From NCBI RefSeq assembly GCF_031202265.1, contig NZ_CP100604.1, positions 8,662,501 through 8,726,500 on the forward strand: a DNA stretch of 64,000 nucleotides, written 5' to 3'. Under the pieces are notes generated by a model. That model was not told the DNA's origin, did not search any database, and was given only the letters and a program-made list of their open reading frames with translations. The first letter of the stretch is position 1. Each line of letters opens with the position of its first letter. This DNA is from Bradyrhizobium sp. Ash2021. Its GTDB lineage: Bacteria > Pseudomonadota > Alphaproteobacteria > Rhizobiales > Xanthobacteraceae. A program made the translations under genes and the position numbers. Shown piece after piece: positions 9,507 to 18,793 of this stretch.

Positions 9507-10594
9507 GCCGGGTTTACTCCCTTGTTGGTTTCTCTATTGGTTTTTTGGGCCGGTGCGCGGCTGTGCCCCGAGCCTGGAATGGCCATGTAGCACGCCGCTT
9601 CGTGGCCCATTGTATCGAGTGCGGTGAGTTTAGGCGTAGCGTTTGCGCAGAGCGGCTCCGCAAACGGACATCTTGTGTGAAACCGGCAGCCCGATGGCGG
9701 GTCGATCGGATTCGGCGGATCGCCCGAAATCGGCGGCGTCTCGGTGCGGTGATCGGGATCGGACGACGGCATCGCCGCCAGCAGCGCCCGCGTATAGGGA
9801 TGCGCCGGCGCGTCCCAGACCTGATCGACCGGACCGAGCTCGACCACCTCGCCGAGATACATCACCAGCACGCGATCGCTGATATAGCGCACCACGTTGA
9901 GATCGTGGCTGATGAAGAGATAGGTCAGCCCGAATTCCCGCTTGAGGTCGACCAGCAGATTGAGCACCTGCGCCTCGACCGATTTGTCGAGCGCCGACAC
10001 CGCCTCGTCCAGAATGACCAGCCGCGGCGACAGCGCCAGCGCGCGGGCGATATTGACGCGCTGGCGCTGGCCGCCGGAGATCTCATGCGGATACCGGTTG
10101 GCGAAATTCTCGGGCCGCAGTCCCACCTTGCCGAGCAGTTCGCGCGCCAGCGTACGCGCCGCCGTATCCGCCATGCCGTGAACCTTGGGGCCGAACGCGA
10201 TCGATTCCTCGATGGTCAGGCGCGGATTGAGCGAGGCGTAGCTGTCCTGAAACACCATCTGCATGCCGCGGCGCAGTTCGCGCAGCGACAGCGCGCGGCC
10301 GACCTGCAAGCCGTCATAGATGATGTCGCCGGCGTCGCGCTTCATCAGATGCATCAAGAGCCGCGCCGTGGTCGACTTGCCGCAGCCGGATTCGCCGACG
10401 ATGCCGACGGTTTCGCCCTTGAGAACCGAAAACGAGACGTCGTCGACCGCGCGGACCGTCTTGCGCGCACTGAACAGCTCGCCCCGCACCGGGAAATGTT
10501 TTGTAAGCCCGTTGACCTGCAACAGCGGCTGCGCCGCGCCGCCGATATCCTCGATCGGCGCCAGCATATCGACGGATGGACTGGTCTCACTCAT
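9503..10594 (-). CDS. Peptide/opine-type ABC transporter ATP-binding protein (DppF-like)
   Basis: A 363-residue ATPase with Walker A GESGCGKS, signature SGGQRQRVNIARAL, Walker B LVILDEAVSALD and the oligopeptide-type C-terminal extension (PSGCRFHTRCPFAEPLC). It pairs with the DppD-like ATPase at 6920. Asp-Glu-Ala rather than Asp-Glu-Pro at Walker B is usual in DppF. The start lies 3 bases after the permease stop. Confidence 0.94.
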   Translation of the reverse strand: MSETSPSVDMLAPIEDIGGAAQPLLQVNGLTKHFPVRGELFSARKTVRAVDDVSFSVLKGETVGIVGESGCGKSTTARLLMHLMKRDAGDIIYDGLQVGRALSLRELRRGMQMVFQDSYASLNPRLTIEESIAFGPKVHGMADTAARTLARELLGKVGLRPENFANRYPHEISGGQRQRVNIARALALSPRLVILDEAVSALDKSVEAQVLNLLVDLKREFGLTYLFISHDLNVVRYISDRVLVMYLGEVVELGPVDQVWDAPAHPYTRALLAAMPSSDPDHRTETPPISGDPPNPIDPPSGCRFHTRCPFAEPLCANATPKLTALDTMGHEAACYMAIPGSGHSRAPAQKTNRETNKGVNPA

Positions 10595-10597
10595 GCG

Positions 10598-11485
10598 TCA
10601 GTTCCTGATATCCATGGCGCTGCGCATGCCGTCGCTGAGCAGGTTGAAGCAGATCGAGACCGCAAAGATCATGGCGCCGGGCAACGCCGCGACCCAGGGG
10701 TTGACGTAGATCGCGGTGCGCAGCGTGTTGAGCATCAGGCCCCATTCCGGCTCCGGCGGTTTCGTTCCGAGGCCGAGGAACGACAGGCCGGCGGCGAGGA
10801 TCATCGACACCGATATCAGACCGGTGGCGTAGACGAAAATCGGCCCCAGAACATTGCCGAGCATGTGCACGCGCATGATGGTGAAGGGGCCGGCGCCGGA
10901 GGCGCGCGCGGCCTCGACGAAATCCATGTTGCGCACGCCGGTGGTGACGCTCTCGGCCACGCGGGTGATTTGCGGCACGAACACGATGGTCAGCGACACG
11001 ATGGAGTTGACGATGCCGGCCCCCAGCGCGCCTGAAATCGCGATCGCCAGCAGCACCGACGGAAAGGCGTAGAACACGTCCACGGTGCGCATGATCGCGG
11101 TATTGAGCTTGCCGCCGACGTAACCGGCGACGAGGCCGAGCGAGGTCCCGATCACGAAGGCGAGGATCACGGGCAGGATACCGATGATCAGCGACAGCCG
11201 TCCGCCATAGATCAGCCGCGCCAGCATGTCGCGGCCGAGTTCGTCGGTGCCGAGCGGGAAATTTGGCGTGCCGATATGGCGAAGCCGGCGGATCATCGAG
11301 CCCTGATAGGGATCGGCGAGGCCAAGCCACGGCGCGCACAGGGCGGACACGAAGATCAGCAGCAGGATCAAGGCGCAGGCCATGCTGACCTTGTCGCGCG
11401 TGATGCGGCGGCCGACGGTGGCCCAATAGCCACGCGCCTTGGTGGCGGGCGCGGCCTGCAGGGCGTCGTCTGTAATCGCGCTCAT
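10598..11485 (-). CDS. Peptide/opine-type ABC transporter permease (DppC-like)
   Basis: A 295-residue membrane protein with an N-terminal cytoplasmic segment, a first helix (SMACALILLLIFVSALC), the DppC motif GTDELGRDMLARLIYGGRLSL and five further helices. The EAA loop (VEAARASGAGPFTIMRVHML) that contacts the ATPases is intact. It forms a heterodimer with the DppB-like permease next to it, separated by 3 bases. Confidence 0.93.
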   Translation of the reverse strand: MSAITDDALQAAPATKARGYWATVGRRITRDKVSMACALILLLIFVSALCAPWLGLADPYQGSMIRRLRHIGTPNFPLGTDELGRDMLARLIYGGRLSLIIGILPVILAFVIGTSLGLVAGYVGGKLNTAIMRTVDVFYAFPSVLLAIAISGALGAGIVNSIVSLTIVFVPQITRVAESVTTGVRNMDFVEAARASGAGPFTIMRVHMLGNVLGPIFVYATGLISVSMILAAGLSFLGLGTKPPEPEWGLMLNTLRTAIYVNPWVAALPGAMIFAVSICFNLLSDGMRSAMDIRN

Positions 11486-11488
11486 CGG

Positions 11489-12442
11489 CTAGCTCCGCTT
11501 GATGCGCGGATCGATCGCGGCTTGCGCGATATCGACCAGGAGATTGAGGGCCACGAAGAACAGCGCCAGCACCAGGATGGTGCCCTGCAGCAGCGGCAGG
11601 TCGCGCTGAAAGATCGCCGAATTGAGCAATAGGCCCGAGCCCGGCCAGGAGAACACGGTTTCGATCAGGATCGAGCCGCCGAGCATGTAGCCGAGTTGCA
11701 GCCCCATCACCGCGAGCGCCGTCGGCGCGGCGTTCTTGATGACGTGGCGAAACACGTCGGTCTCGCGCAGGCCTTTTGCGCGCAACGCCTCGACGAAATC
11801 CTGTGACAGGATGTCGCCGGTCAGCGCGCGCACCGTGCGGGTGATGATGCCCATCGGGATCACCGAGGTCGTGATCGCGGGCAGGATCAGGTAGCGCAGA
11901 TGTTCCCAGTCCCAGCCCCAAGCGCCGGAGCCGCCGGGTCCGGCGCCGACCGCGGGCAGCCAGTTGAGCTGCACCGAGAAGATGATCACGAGCACCATGC
12001 CGAGCCAGTAATGCGGCACCGAGACGCCGGCGATCGCGATCGAGGTCGCGACCTTGTCGATCCAGGTGTCGCGGAAATAACCGGCGATCAGGCCGAAAAA
12101 TAGTCCGAGGGTAAATCCGATCAGGGCGGCTGCGATCGCCAGGGTCACGGTGTTGCCGACCGCGCGTAAAACTTCGGTCAGAACCGGACGCCCGGTGGCG
12201 ATGGAATGGCCGAGATCGCCGTTGACTGCGCGCCACAGCCACAGCCCGAACTGCACCGGCAGCGGGCGATCAAAACCATAGGCCGTGCGCAATTGCGCCG
12301 CGAGTTCCTGCGACGCATCCGCCGGCAGCACCGCAACCAGGGGATCGCCGGGCGTGATGTGCACCAAGAGGAAGCACACCAGCGCAACGCTGATCACGAT
12401 CGGGATGACGTAGACGATACGTCTGGCGATATAGAGAAGCAC
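11489..12442 (-). CDS. Peptide/opine-type ABC transporter permease (DppB-like)
   Basis: A 317-residue permease with the DppB N-terminus (RRIVYVIPIVISVALVCFLLVHITPGDP), six membrane helices and the EAA loop FVEALRAKGLRETDVFRHVIKNA. This is the first permease gene of the operon. A 200-base gap occupied by a palindromic repeat separates it from the binding-protein gene, so expression may drop after the latter, as is common for importers that need excess binding protein. Confidence 0.93.
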   Translation of the reverse strand: MLLYIARRIVYVIPIVISVALVCFLLVHITPGDPLVAVLPADASQELAAQLRTAYGFDRPLPVQFGLWLWRAVNGDLGHSIATGRPVLTEVLRAVGNTVTLAIAAALIGFTLGLFFGLIAGYFRDTWIDKVATSIAIAGVSVPHYWLGMVLVIIFSVQLNWLPAVGAGPGGSGAWGWDWEHLRYLILPAITTSVIPMGIITRTVRALTGDILSQDFVEALRAKGLRETDVFRHVIKNAAPTALAVMGLQLGYMLGGSILIETVFSWPGSGLLLNSAIFQRDLPLLQGTILVLALFFVALNLLVDIAQAAIDPRIKRS

Positions 12443-12459
12443 AGGTCACTTTCTTCTTG

Positions 12460-12627
12460 CCTTCTCCCCTTGTGGGAGAAGGTGCCATCGATGCGAAGCA
12501 TCGAAGGCGGATGAGGGGTTCTATCCGCGGGTTCAGACTTCAGATGAGGGATGATCGCTCGCGGAGAGAGATCCCTCACCCGGCTTCGCGTTCCGCGAAG
12601 CCACCCTCTCCCACAAGGGGAGAGGGT
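12460..12627. repeat. Palindromic intergenic repeat element
   Basis: The ends are inverted copies: a left arm around 12461-12482 (cttctccccttgtgggagaa) and a right arm around 12601-12626 (ccctctcccacaagggg). Inner segments are also partly complementary. The element sits between the binding-protein and permease genes of one operon, where a folded transcript could act as a partial terminator or RNA stabiliser. A related element is at 47473-47604. Confidence 0.75.
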
Positions 12628-12643
12628 CAGCAGCGCGCCACGA

Positions 12644-14302
12644 TCACGGTGTCATGGTGATCGACGAAAAATCCACGAACCAGCTCTTCGGCTGCACAAA
12701 GCCCTTGATCTTCGGGCTCATGGCGCGCGGCGCGACGTCGTGGGCGACGTAGAGGAAGGCCGCGTCGTCGACGGAGGCCGCATGCAGTTCAGCCAGCGCC
12801 GCGTCGCGCGCGGCCGGCTCGAAGGTCTGGCGGGCCTTGGTCACCAGTTCGTCGAATTTGGGATTGTTGATAAAGCCCCAATTGTTCGACACCGGCGGCG
12901 CCATCGAGGACTGCAGGAAGCGCACCATGGCGAAGAACGGATCCATCGCCGCATAGGTGACGTTGGTCGCGTTGGAGCCATTGGCGCTGGGATCCTTGAC
13001 GCCGCGGCGCCAGTTGGTGAACAGCGTGTTCCATTCGATGACGTCGAGCTGCACGTCGAAATAGCATTCGGCCAGCGCCTGCTGCAGATATTCGTTCATC
13101 GGCAGCGGCAGCATCTGGCCCGATCCCGACGCCGAGGTCTGGATCTTGACCGAGAGTTTCTTGTTCGGGCCGTAGCCGGCCTCCTGCATCAGCTTCTGCG
13201 CCGCCGGCTTGTCGTATTTGATCTCAAAGGTGGGCTTGCCGCGCCAGGGATGGCCGGGCTCGAAGGTGCCGGTCGCCGGCACCATCAGGCCGGCGAGCAG
13301 GCCGTCCTTGAGGCCTTCGCGATCGATGCAGAGATTGGCGGCCTTGCGCACGCGGATGTCGTTCCAGGGCGAGCCTTCGACGCGCGAGAACTGCCACGGC
13401 CAGACATGCGGCTCCTCGTTGGTCCTGATCACGAAGCCGCGCTGCCTGATTTCGGCGACCGCATCCGGCGCCGGCGCTTCGACCCAATCGACCTGGCCGG
13501 AGAGCAGTGCTGCGGTGCGGGCGTTGGCTTCCGGCATCGGCAGCAGCACCATCTTGTCGACCTTGGGAACGCGCGCCTTGTCCCAATAATTCGCATTCTT
13601 GACGAGTTCGAGCCGCTCGCGCGGGGTAAATCCCGACATCTTCCAGGGGCCGGTGCCCGAGGCGTCCCTGGCAAACGCGGCCCACGCGGCCTGAGATTTC
13701 GCCTTGGCGTCGGCGCCTTCGGCCGCGTCAAAAAACTTCTGCCATTTCGAGGGACTCGCCATGAACAGATTGGTCAGGTTGATCGGCAGGAAACTGTCGG
13801 GCTCCTTGGTGATCAGTTCCACCGTCATGTCGTCGATCTTGCGCGCCGAGGCCATCGTCGGCATGCGCGAGGCGGTGACGCCGACCTGGCTCGGATCGAA
13901 CTGCGGCGCATCCTGCTTCAGCACCTTCTCGACATTCCAGACCACGGCGTCGGCGTTGAACGGCGAGCCGTCGTGAAAGGTGACGCCGGGGCGAAGCCTG
14001 AAGGTCCACTTCTTCTTGTCGGCGTCGTCGACTTTCCATTCGGTCGCGAGCCCCGGGATCACCACGCTTGCCTTGTCGGCCGACGACAGGTCCCACATTG
14101 TCAGCCCGTCATACATGGTGAGGCCGGTGAAACGGTTGCCCTCGAAACCCTGGTCGGGCTGGCCGAGCGTGCGCGGAATATCGGCCGCGGTCATGCCGAT
14201 GCGAAGGACGGTTTCGGCAGCCGCCATGGCCGGCAACCCTGCCGCCAGCGCCACCGCCAGCACCATCGCGGCCGCCGTTTTGTTCGATTTCCCGTTATGC
14301 AT
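12644..14302 (-). CDS. ABC transporter substrate-binding protein, SBP_bac_5 family
   Basis: A 552-residue periplasmic protein with a cleavable signal peptide (KTAAAMVLAVALAAGLPAMA, then AAE). The family body contains LRPGVTFHDGSPFNADAVVWN near residue 105, the hallmark of peptide/opine-type binding proteins. It captures the solute for the DppBCDF-like transporter downstream. The start has a gaaggga ribosome-binding site. It is a paralogue of the divergent gene at 14517, with which it shares length, signal arrangement and many blocks. Confidence 0.93.
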   Translation of the reverse strand: MHNGKSNKTAAAMVLAVALAAGLPAMAAAETVLRIGMTAADIPRTLGQPDQGFEGNRFTGLTMYDGLTMWDLSSADKASVVIPGLATEWKVDDADKKKWTFRLRPGVTFHDGSPFNADAVVWNVEKVLKQDAPQFDPSQVGVTASRMPTMASARKIDDMTVELITKEPDSFLPINLTNLFMASPSKWQKFFDAAEGADAKAKSQAAWAAFARDASGTGPWKMSGFTPRERLELVKNANYWDKARVPKVDKMVLLPMPEANARTAALLSGQVDWVEAPAPDAVAEIRQRGFVIRTNEEPHVWPWQFSRVEGSPWNDIRVRKAANLCIDREGLKDGLLAGLMVPATGTFEPGHPWRGKPTFEIKYDKPAAQKLMQEAGYGPNKKLSVKIQTSASGSGQMLPLPMNEYLQQALAECYFDVQLDVIEWNTLFTNWRRGVKDPSANGSNATNVTYAAMDPFFAMVRFLQSSMAPPVSNNWGFINNPKFDELVTKARQTFEPAARDAALAELHAASVDDAAFLYVAHDVAPRAMSPKIKGFVQPKSWFVDFSSITMTP

Positions 14303-14516
14303 CGCAGTAGTCCCTTCATCAACTTCCGGTGATTAATTCTTGTGCAAGAGTATGCAATGCTTGTGCCAAGGGGGATAGTTGTTCGCCTAATAACCTTCGG
14401 ATGGGTCATTTCTTCCGGCTTCGCACCAAGAAAAGACAGCGGTGCCTATTCTGGCATCAACCTTGCAAGATTTGGTATTAGGTATTCCCAATACTCAATC
14501 CAACGGAGCTTAGGTC

Positions 14517-16136
14517 ATGCGTGCCCGAAATTCGATCCTTATCGCCGGCTTGATAGGTGCCTGGGCGCTGGCCGTCGGCGCCGGCCTACCCGTCCAGTCC
14601 GCGCACGCCGAATCCGTGGTGCGCTACGGCATTTCGATGGCCGACATCCCGCTGACGACAGGCCAGCCGGATCGCGGCGCCGGCGCCTACCAGTTCACGG
14701 CCTATACGATCTACGATCCCCTGGTCGCCTGGGAAATGGATGTGGCCGACCGGCCCGGCAAACTGGTGCCCGGGCTCGCCACCGAATGGAAGGTGGACGA
14801 CAAGGACAAGACCAAATGGCGTTTCACGTTGCGCAAGGGCGTCAAGTTCCATGACGGCAGCGAGTTCAACGCCGACGCGGTGATCTGGAATCTCGACAAG
14901 GTTTTGAACGACAAGGCGCCGCAATTCGACAAGCGCCAGAGCGCGCAGGTCAAGACCCGCCTGCCCTCGGTCGCGAGCTACGCCAAGATCGACGACGACA
15001 CCGTCGAGATCACGACCAAGACCGTCGACTCGTTCTTTCCCTACCAGATGCTCTGGTTCCTGGTCTCCAGCCCCGCGCAATATGAAAAGCTCGGCAAGGA
15101 TTGGGACAAGTTTGCCAGCCAGCCCTCCGGCACCGGGCCGTTCAAGCTGACAAAGCTGGTGCCGCGCGAGCTCGCCGAATTGTCGAAGAACCCGGATTAC
15201 TGGGACAAGAAGCGGATTCCGAAAGTCGACAAACTGGTCCTGATTCCGATGCCGGAAGCGTTGACGCGCACCAACGCGCTGCTCGCAGGGCAAGTCGATT
15301 TGATCGAAACCCCGGCGCCGGACGCGGTGCCGCAGTTGAAATCCGCAGGGATGCGGATCGTCGACAACATCACGCCGCATGTCTGGAATTATCACCTCAG
15401 CGTGCTGCCGGGTTCGCCCTGGACCGACGTCCGCCTGCGCAAGGCGCTCAATCTCGCGATCGATCGCGATGCCGTCGTCGGCCTGATGAACGGGCTGGCG
15501 AAACCCGCCAAGGGCCAGGTCGACCCGTCGAGCCCCTGGTTCGGCAAGCCGAATTTCGAGCTCAAATACGATCTCGCCGCGGCCAGGAAGCTGGTCGAGG
15601 AAGCCGGCTATTCCAGGGAGAAGCCGCTGAAGACCACCTTCATCATCGCCCAGGGCGGCACCGGGCAGATGCTGTCGCTGCCCATGAACGAATTTTTGCA
15701 GCAGAGCTTTAAGGAGATCGGCATCGACATCGACTTCAAGGTGGTCGAGCTCGAGACATTATATACGCATTGGCGCAAGGGCGCGGCCGACGAGATGAAT
15801 GCCGGCATCACCGCCAACAACATCGCCTATGTGACCTCGGACCCGCTCTACGCGATCGTGCGCTTCTTTGCCTCCGACCAGGTGGCGCCGGCCGGCGTCA
15901 ACTGGGGCGGCTACAAGAATCCGAAGGTCGATGCCCTGATTAATGAGGCCAAACAGACCTTCGATACCGCCAAGCAGGACGAACTGATCGCGCAGGCGCA
16001 TTCGCTGATCGTCGACGACGCGGCGCTGGTGTGGGTGGTGCACGACACCAACCCGCACGCGCTGTCGCCGAAGGTGAAGAAGTTCGTGCAGGCGCAGCAC
16101 TGGTTCCAAGATCTGACGCAGATCGGGCTGGAGTAA
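14517..16136 (+). CDS. ABC transporter substrate-binding protein, SBP_bac_5 family (second copy)
   Basis: A 539-residue secreted protein; signal peptide IAGLIGAWALAVGAGLPVQ ends at SAHAES. The hallmark block reads LRKGVKFHDGSEFNADAVIWN. It parallels the 12644-14302 protein over its whole length, including SYWLRPG-like and DLIETPAPDAV/DWVEAPAPDAV segments. It is divergent from the operon with a 214-base gap and has no permease genes of its own, so it probably delivers a second, related solute to the same importer (inference). Confidence 0.92.
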   Translation: MRARNSILIAGLIGAWALAVGAGLPVQSAHAESVVRYGISMADIPLTTGQPDRGAGAYQFTAYTIYDPLVAWEMDVADRPGKLVPGLATEWKVDDKDKTKWRFTLRKGVKFHDGSEFNADAVIWNLDKVLNDKAPQFDKRQSAQVKTRLPSVASYAKIDDDTVEITTKTVDSFFPYQMLWFLVSSPAQYEKLGKDWDKFASQPSGTGPFKLTKLVPRELAELSKNPDYWDKKRIPKVDKLVLIPMPEALTRTNALLAGQVDLIETPAPDAVPQLKSAGMRIVDNITPHVWNYHLSVLPGSPWTDVRLRKALNLAIDRDAVVGLMNGLAKPAKGQVDPSSPWFGKPNFELKYDLAAARKLVEEAGYSREKPLKTTFIIAQGGTGQMLSLPMNEFLQQSFKEIGIDIDFKVVELETLYTHWRKGAADEMNAGITANNIAYVTSDPLYAIVRFFASDQVAPAGVNWGGYKNPKVDALINEAKQTFDTAKQDELIAQAHSLIVDDAALVWVVHDTNPHALSPKVKKFVQAQHWFQDLTQIGLE

Positions 16137-16141
16137 TATCT

Positions 16142-16291
16142 CGTCGTCGTCCCGGCCCTTATGCGCAATTGCGCATCAGGAGCCGGGACCCATAACCACC
16201 GGCGCTCGTGGTTACGCGAAAGTCGTCGAACAGCGCTTGCTTAAACGAGGGGCCACGGCGTATGGGTCCCGGCTCAAGGCCGGGACGACGT
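16142..16291. repeat. Palindromic intergenic repeat element
   Basis: The arms cgtcgtcccggcc...gagccgggaccca and the complementary tgggtcccggctc...ggccgggacgacg flank an inner part that holds a gcgcaattgcgc palindrome. The element lies between convergent genes (binding protein ending 16136, cyclase ending 16295) and could serve as a bidirectional terminator. Confidence 0.75.
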
Positions 16292-16294
16292 GCG

Positions 16295-18523
16295 TCACTT
16301 CGTCAACAGCGCGAACGCGCCGTCCCAGTCTTGCGGCGGCGGGTTTTCCTGATAGAGGCGGATCCGGGCTTCGTACAGATTGTAGAGCAGTTCAAGCGAA
16401 CGCGCCTCGTCGGTGCGGCGGCCGCGCTCGATCGCCGCCAGCGCGCCATCCCAATCCCTGCCGCGATAGCACGCCAGCATCTCGATGGTCAGGTTGCGCA
16501 GCCGCTGGAAGCGGCCGGACTGCGCGGTGTCCTCGCGTCCGGCGATGGCGTAGATCACCTCCGGCTCTTTCTTGCCCTTGACCATGATGAAGTCGAGCTC
16601 GAGGATCGCGAACCTGTCCTTGACCGCGAGCGCGGTCCTGGAGCCGACGATGATGGGGAAGCCGTATTCCTTGGATTGGCCCTCGAGGCGCGACGCCAGA
16701 TTGACGCTGTCGCCGAACACCGAATAGTCGAAGCGAACGTCGGACCCCATGTTGCCGACCACGCAGGTGCCGGTGTTGAGCCCAACGCCGACATTGAGCG
16801 GGATGTAGCCGTGGCCACCTTCCAGCGCCTCCTGTTCGCGCGCCTGGTTGAGTTCGTCGACCCGCTCCAGCATGTCGAGTGCCGCCTCGCAGGCGTTGAG
16901 CTGATGCTCCTTGTCGTCGAGCGGCGCGTTCCAGAACGCCATGATCGCATCGCCCATATATTTGTCGATGGTGCCTTTACGCCCGAGGATCGCGTTGGTC
17001 AGCGGCGTCAGGAAGCGGTTCATCAGCGCGGTGAGGCCCTGCGGATCGTTCTTGTAGGTTTCCGAGATCGAGGTGAAGCCGCGCATGTCGGAGAACATGA
17101 TGGTCATCTCGCGCTCTTCGCCGCCGAGCACGAGTTTTTCCGGCGACTGCGCCAGCTGCGCGACCAGCGCGGGCGACATGTATTGCGAGAACGCGTTGCG
17201 GATCTGCTTACGCTGCTGCAGCTCCCGCACGAAGCTCGAGAAGATCAGCGTCAGATAGATCGCCGTGGTCGACATCAGGGGATAGGTGAAATCGATCAGC
17301 AGGCGGTGCTGGGTGTAGAAATACCAGGACGTTCCGACCAACGCGCTGGCAAATACCGCGCCGAGGGCGACAAGCGTGATCGGTCCGAACAGCGGCGCGA
17401 AGGCGATCACCAGCAGCCCGAACAGCAATGCGGTGGTGAATTCGACGACGATGCCGTAAATCGGCTGCGAGATCACCGACCCCGTCAACGCACTCTCCAG
17501 CACCTGGGCGTGGATTTCCACGCCCGGCATGGCGCGCGAAACCGGCGTGGTCTTGATGTCGTTGAGGCCGACCGCCGAGGTGCCGATCAACACCAGTTTG
17601 CCCGCGACCTTGTCGGGCGCGACAGTCCGGTCCAGCACGTTGATGGCGGGAACGTAGAGGGAAGAATCGTTGCGCGCGAAATGAATCCAGAGCTGGCCAT
17701 TATTGTCGGTCGGGATCTGAAAGCCTTTGATACGGAGGCTCTTGATGCCGGCCTTCTCGGCCTTGATCAGGATCGTGCCCGAACCGGTGGCGACCCGAAG
17801 CATCTCGAAGGTCAGCGACGGCATCGTCAGGCCCTGGGCCTGCATGATCATCGGCACCCGCCGCACGATGCCGTCCCGTTCGGGATTGATCGTAAACAGG
17901 CCACGCCCGGCCGCGGCATGCTCCAGGACCCCGACATTGCGCAGCAGGCCCGGGAAATCGAACATGAACTGTTGCGGCTCCTCGCCCAGCATCGCCAGCC
18001 CCGTCACCGGCAGCGTCTTGTCGAGTGCGGTGAGCTCTTCCGGCAGCCCCGATTCGCCCAGCACCACGCGCGACGCGCTGATGGCATCGGCGAAAATCTG
18101 ATCGTTGCTCGGCAGCGCCCGCAACCTGGCGCGGGTTTCTTCGTCGAGATTGCGGAACGTGTCGGCCGCGACATCGGGATTGAGGCGGTCGGGCTCGGAA
18201 AACACCACGTCGAAGGCGATCACGACAGCGCCGAGCCTGGTCAGCTCCGCGACGAGATCCGCGATCCGCGTCCGCGGCCATGGCCACTGTCCGAGCTTTT
18301 CCATGCTCTTTTCGTCGATATCGACAATGGTGACCGGCCTTGCGGTCTTCTTGCGCGGATCGATGCGCTGGAAGCCATCGAAGATCCTGACCCTGATCTC
18401 CTCGACCGGGGCCGGATCGAGCACGCGCAGCGCGGCGAAGCCGACCAGCAGCGCCAGACACGCCAGCCGGGCGTAGCCAAAGCGCAGCTTGAACCACCGT
18501 CGCAATAACTTCAGTCGCTTCAT
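16295..18523 (-). CDS. Class III adenylate/guanylate cyclase with CHASE2 sensor
   Basis: A 742-residue protein. An N-terminal helix is followed by an extracytoplasmic CHASE2 domain (about residues 40-355, RIFDGFQRIDPRK... PGVEIHAQVLE), three closely spaced membrane helices (about 360-430), and a class III catalytic domain (about 475-660). Metal-binding aspartates are in MFSDMRGFT and YMGDAIMAFWN; the substrate and transition-state residues in FGDSVNLASRLE are present, so it should be active as an adenylate cyclase. It lies 270 bases downstream of, and in the same direction as, the giant adhesin gene, but probably has its own promoter. Confidence 0.93.
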   Translation of the reverse strand: MKRLKLLRRWFKLRFGYARLACLALLVGFAALRVLDPAPVEEIRVRIFDGFQRIDPRKKTARPVTIVDIDEKSMEKLGQWPWPRTRIADLVAELTRLGAVVIAFDVVFSEPDRLNPDVAADTFRNLDEETRARLRALPSNDQIFADAISASRVVLGESGLPEELTALDKTLPVTGLAMLGEEPQQFMFDFPGLLRNVGVLEHAAAGRGLFTINPERDGIVRRVPMIMQAQGLTMPSLTFEMLRVATGSGTILIKAEKAGIKSLRIKGFQIPTDNNGQLWIHFARNDSSLYVPAINVLDRTVAPDKVAGKLVLIGTSAVGLNDIKTTPVSRAMPGVEIHAQVLESALTGSVISQPIYGIVVEFTTALLFGLLVIAFAPLFGPITLVALGAVFASALVGTSWYFYTQHRLLIDFTYPLMSTTAIYLTLIFSSFVRELQQRKQIRNAFSQYMSPALVAQLAQSPEKLVLGGEEREMTIMFSDMRGFTSISETYKNDPQGLTALMNRFLTPLTNAILGRKGTIDKYMGDAIMAFWNAPLDDKEHQLNACEAALDMLERVDELNQAREQEALEGGHGYIPLNVGVGLNTGTCVVGNMGSDVRFDYSVFGDSVNLASRLEGQSKEYGFPIIVGSRTALAVKDRFAILELDFIMVKGKKEPEVIYAIAGREDTAQSGRFQRLRNLTIEMLACYRGRDWDGALAAIERGRRTDEARSLELLYNLYEARIRLYQENPPPQDWDGAFALLTK

Positions 18524-18793
18524 GTCGTCTGGATATCACGCTCGGACGGATTGTTCACGCCTGGTGTTTGACGCATTTGGCCGGCGGCACCCAAGTAGAC
18601 GCCACCAAGGCAAACCGGTCCTTGATAAGCCATCAGGAGAGGCGGATTATTTTGCACGCGTCATCTGCACGAGAGAAACCGTTGCCCTACAGCGCTTCAG
18701 ACATATTTTGATTTTTGCACGGTACCCGTCTGGATTTTATCGAACCGCGATGCCTGATGATCGTGCAACCGTCAGCTTCGGTGTCGCGATAAG

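Noticed and set aside
7924..9627. A 567-codon plus-strand frame over the amidase
   Set aside because: Antisense shadow; the amidase triad is on the minus strand.
12551..14332. A 593-codon plus-strand frame over the binding protein
   Set aside because: Antisense to a full SBP_bac_5 gene with signal peptide; no domain in the plus frame.
16208..18508. A 766-codon plus-strand open frame over the cyclase
   Set aside because: Shadow of the high-GC cyclase gene; translation lacks any domain and is Arg/Asp/His-biased.
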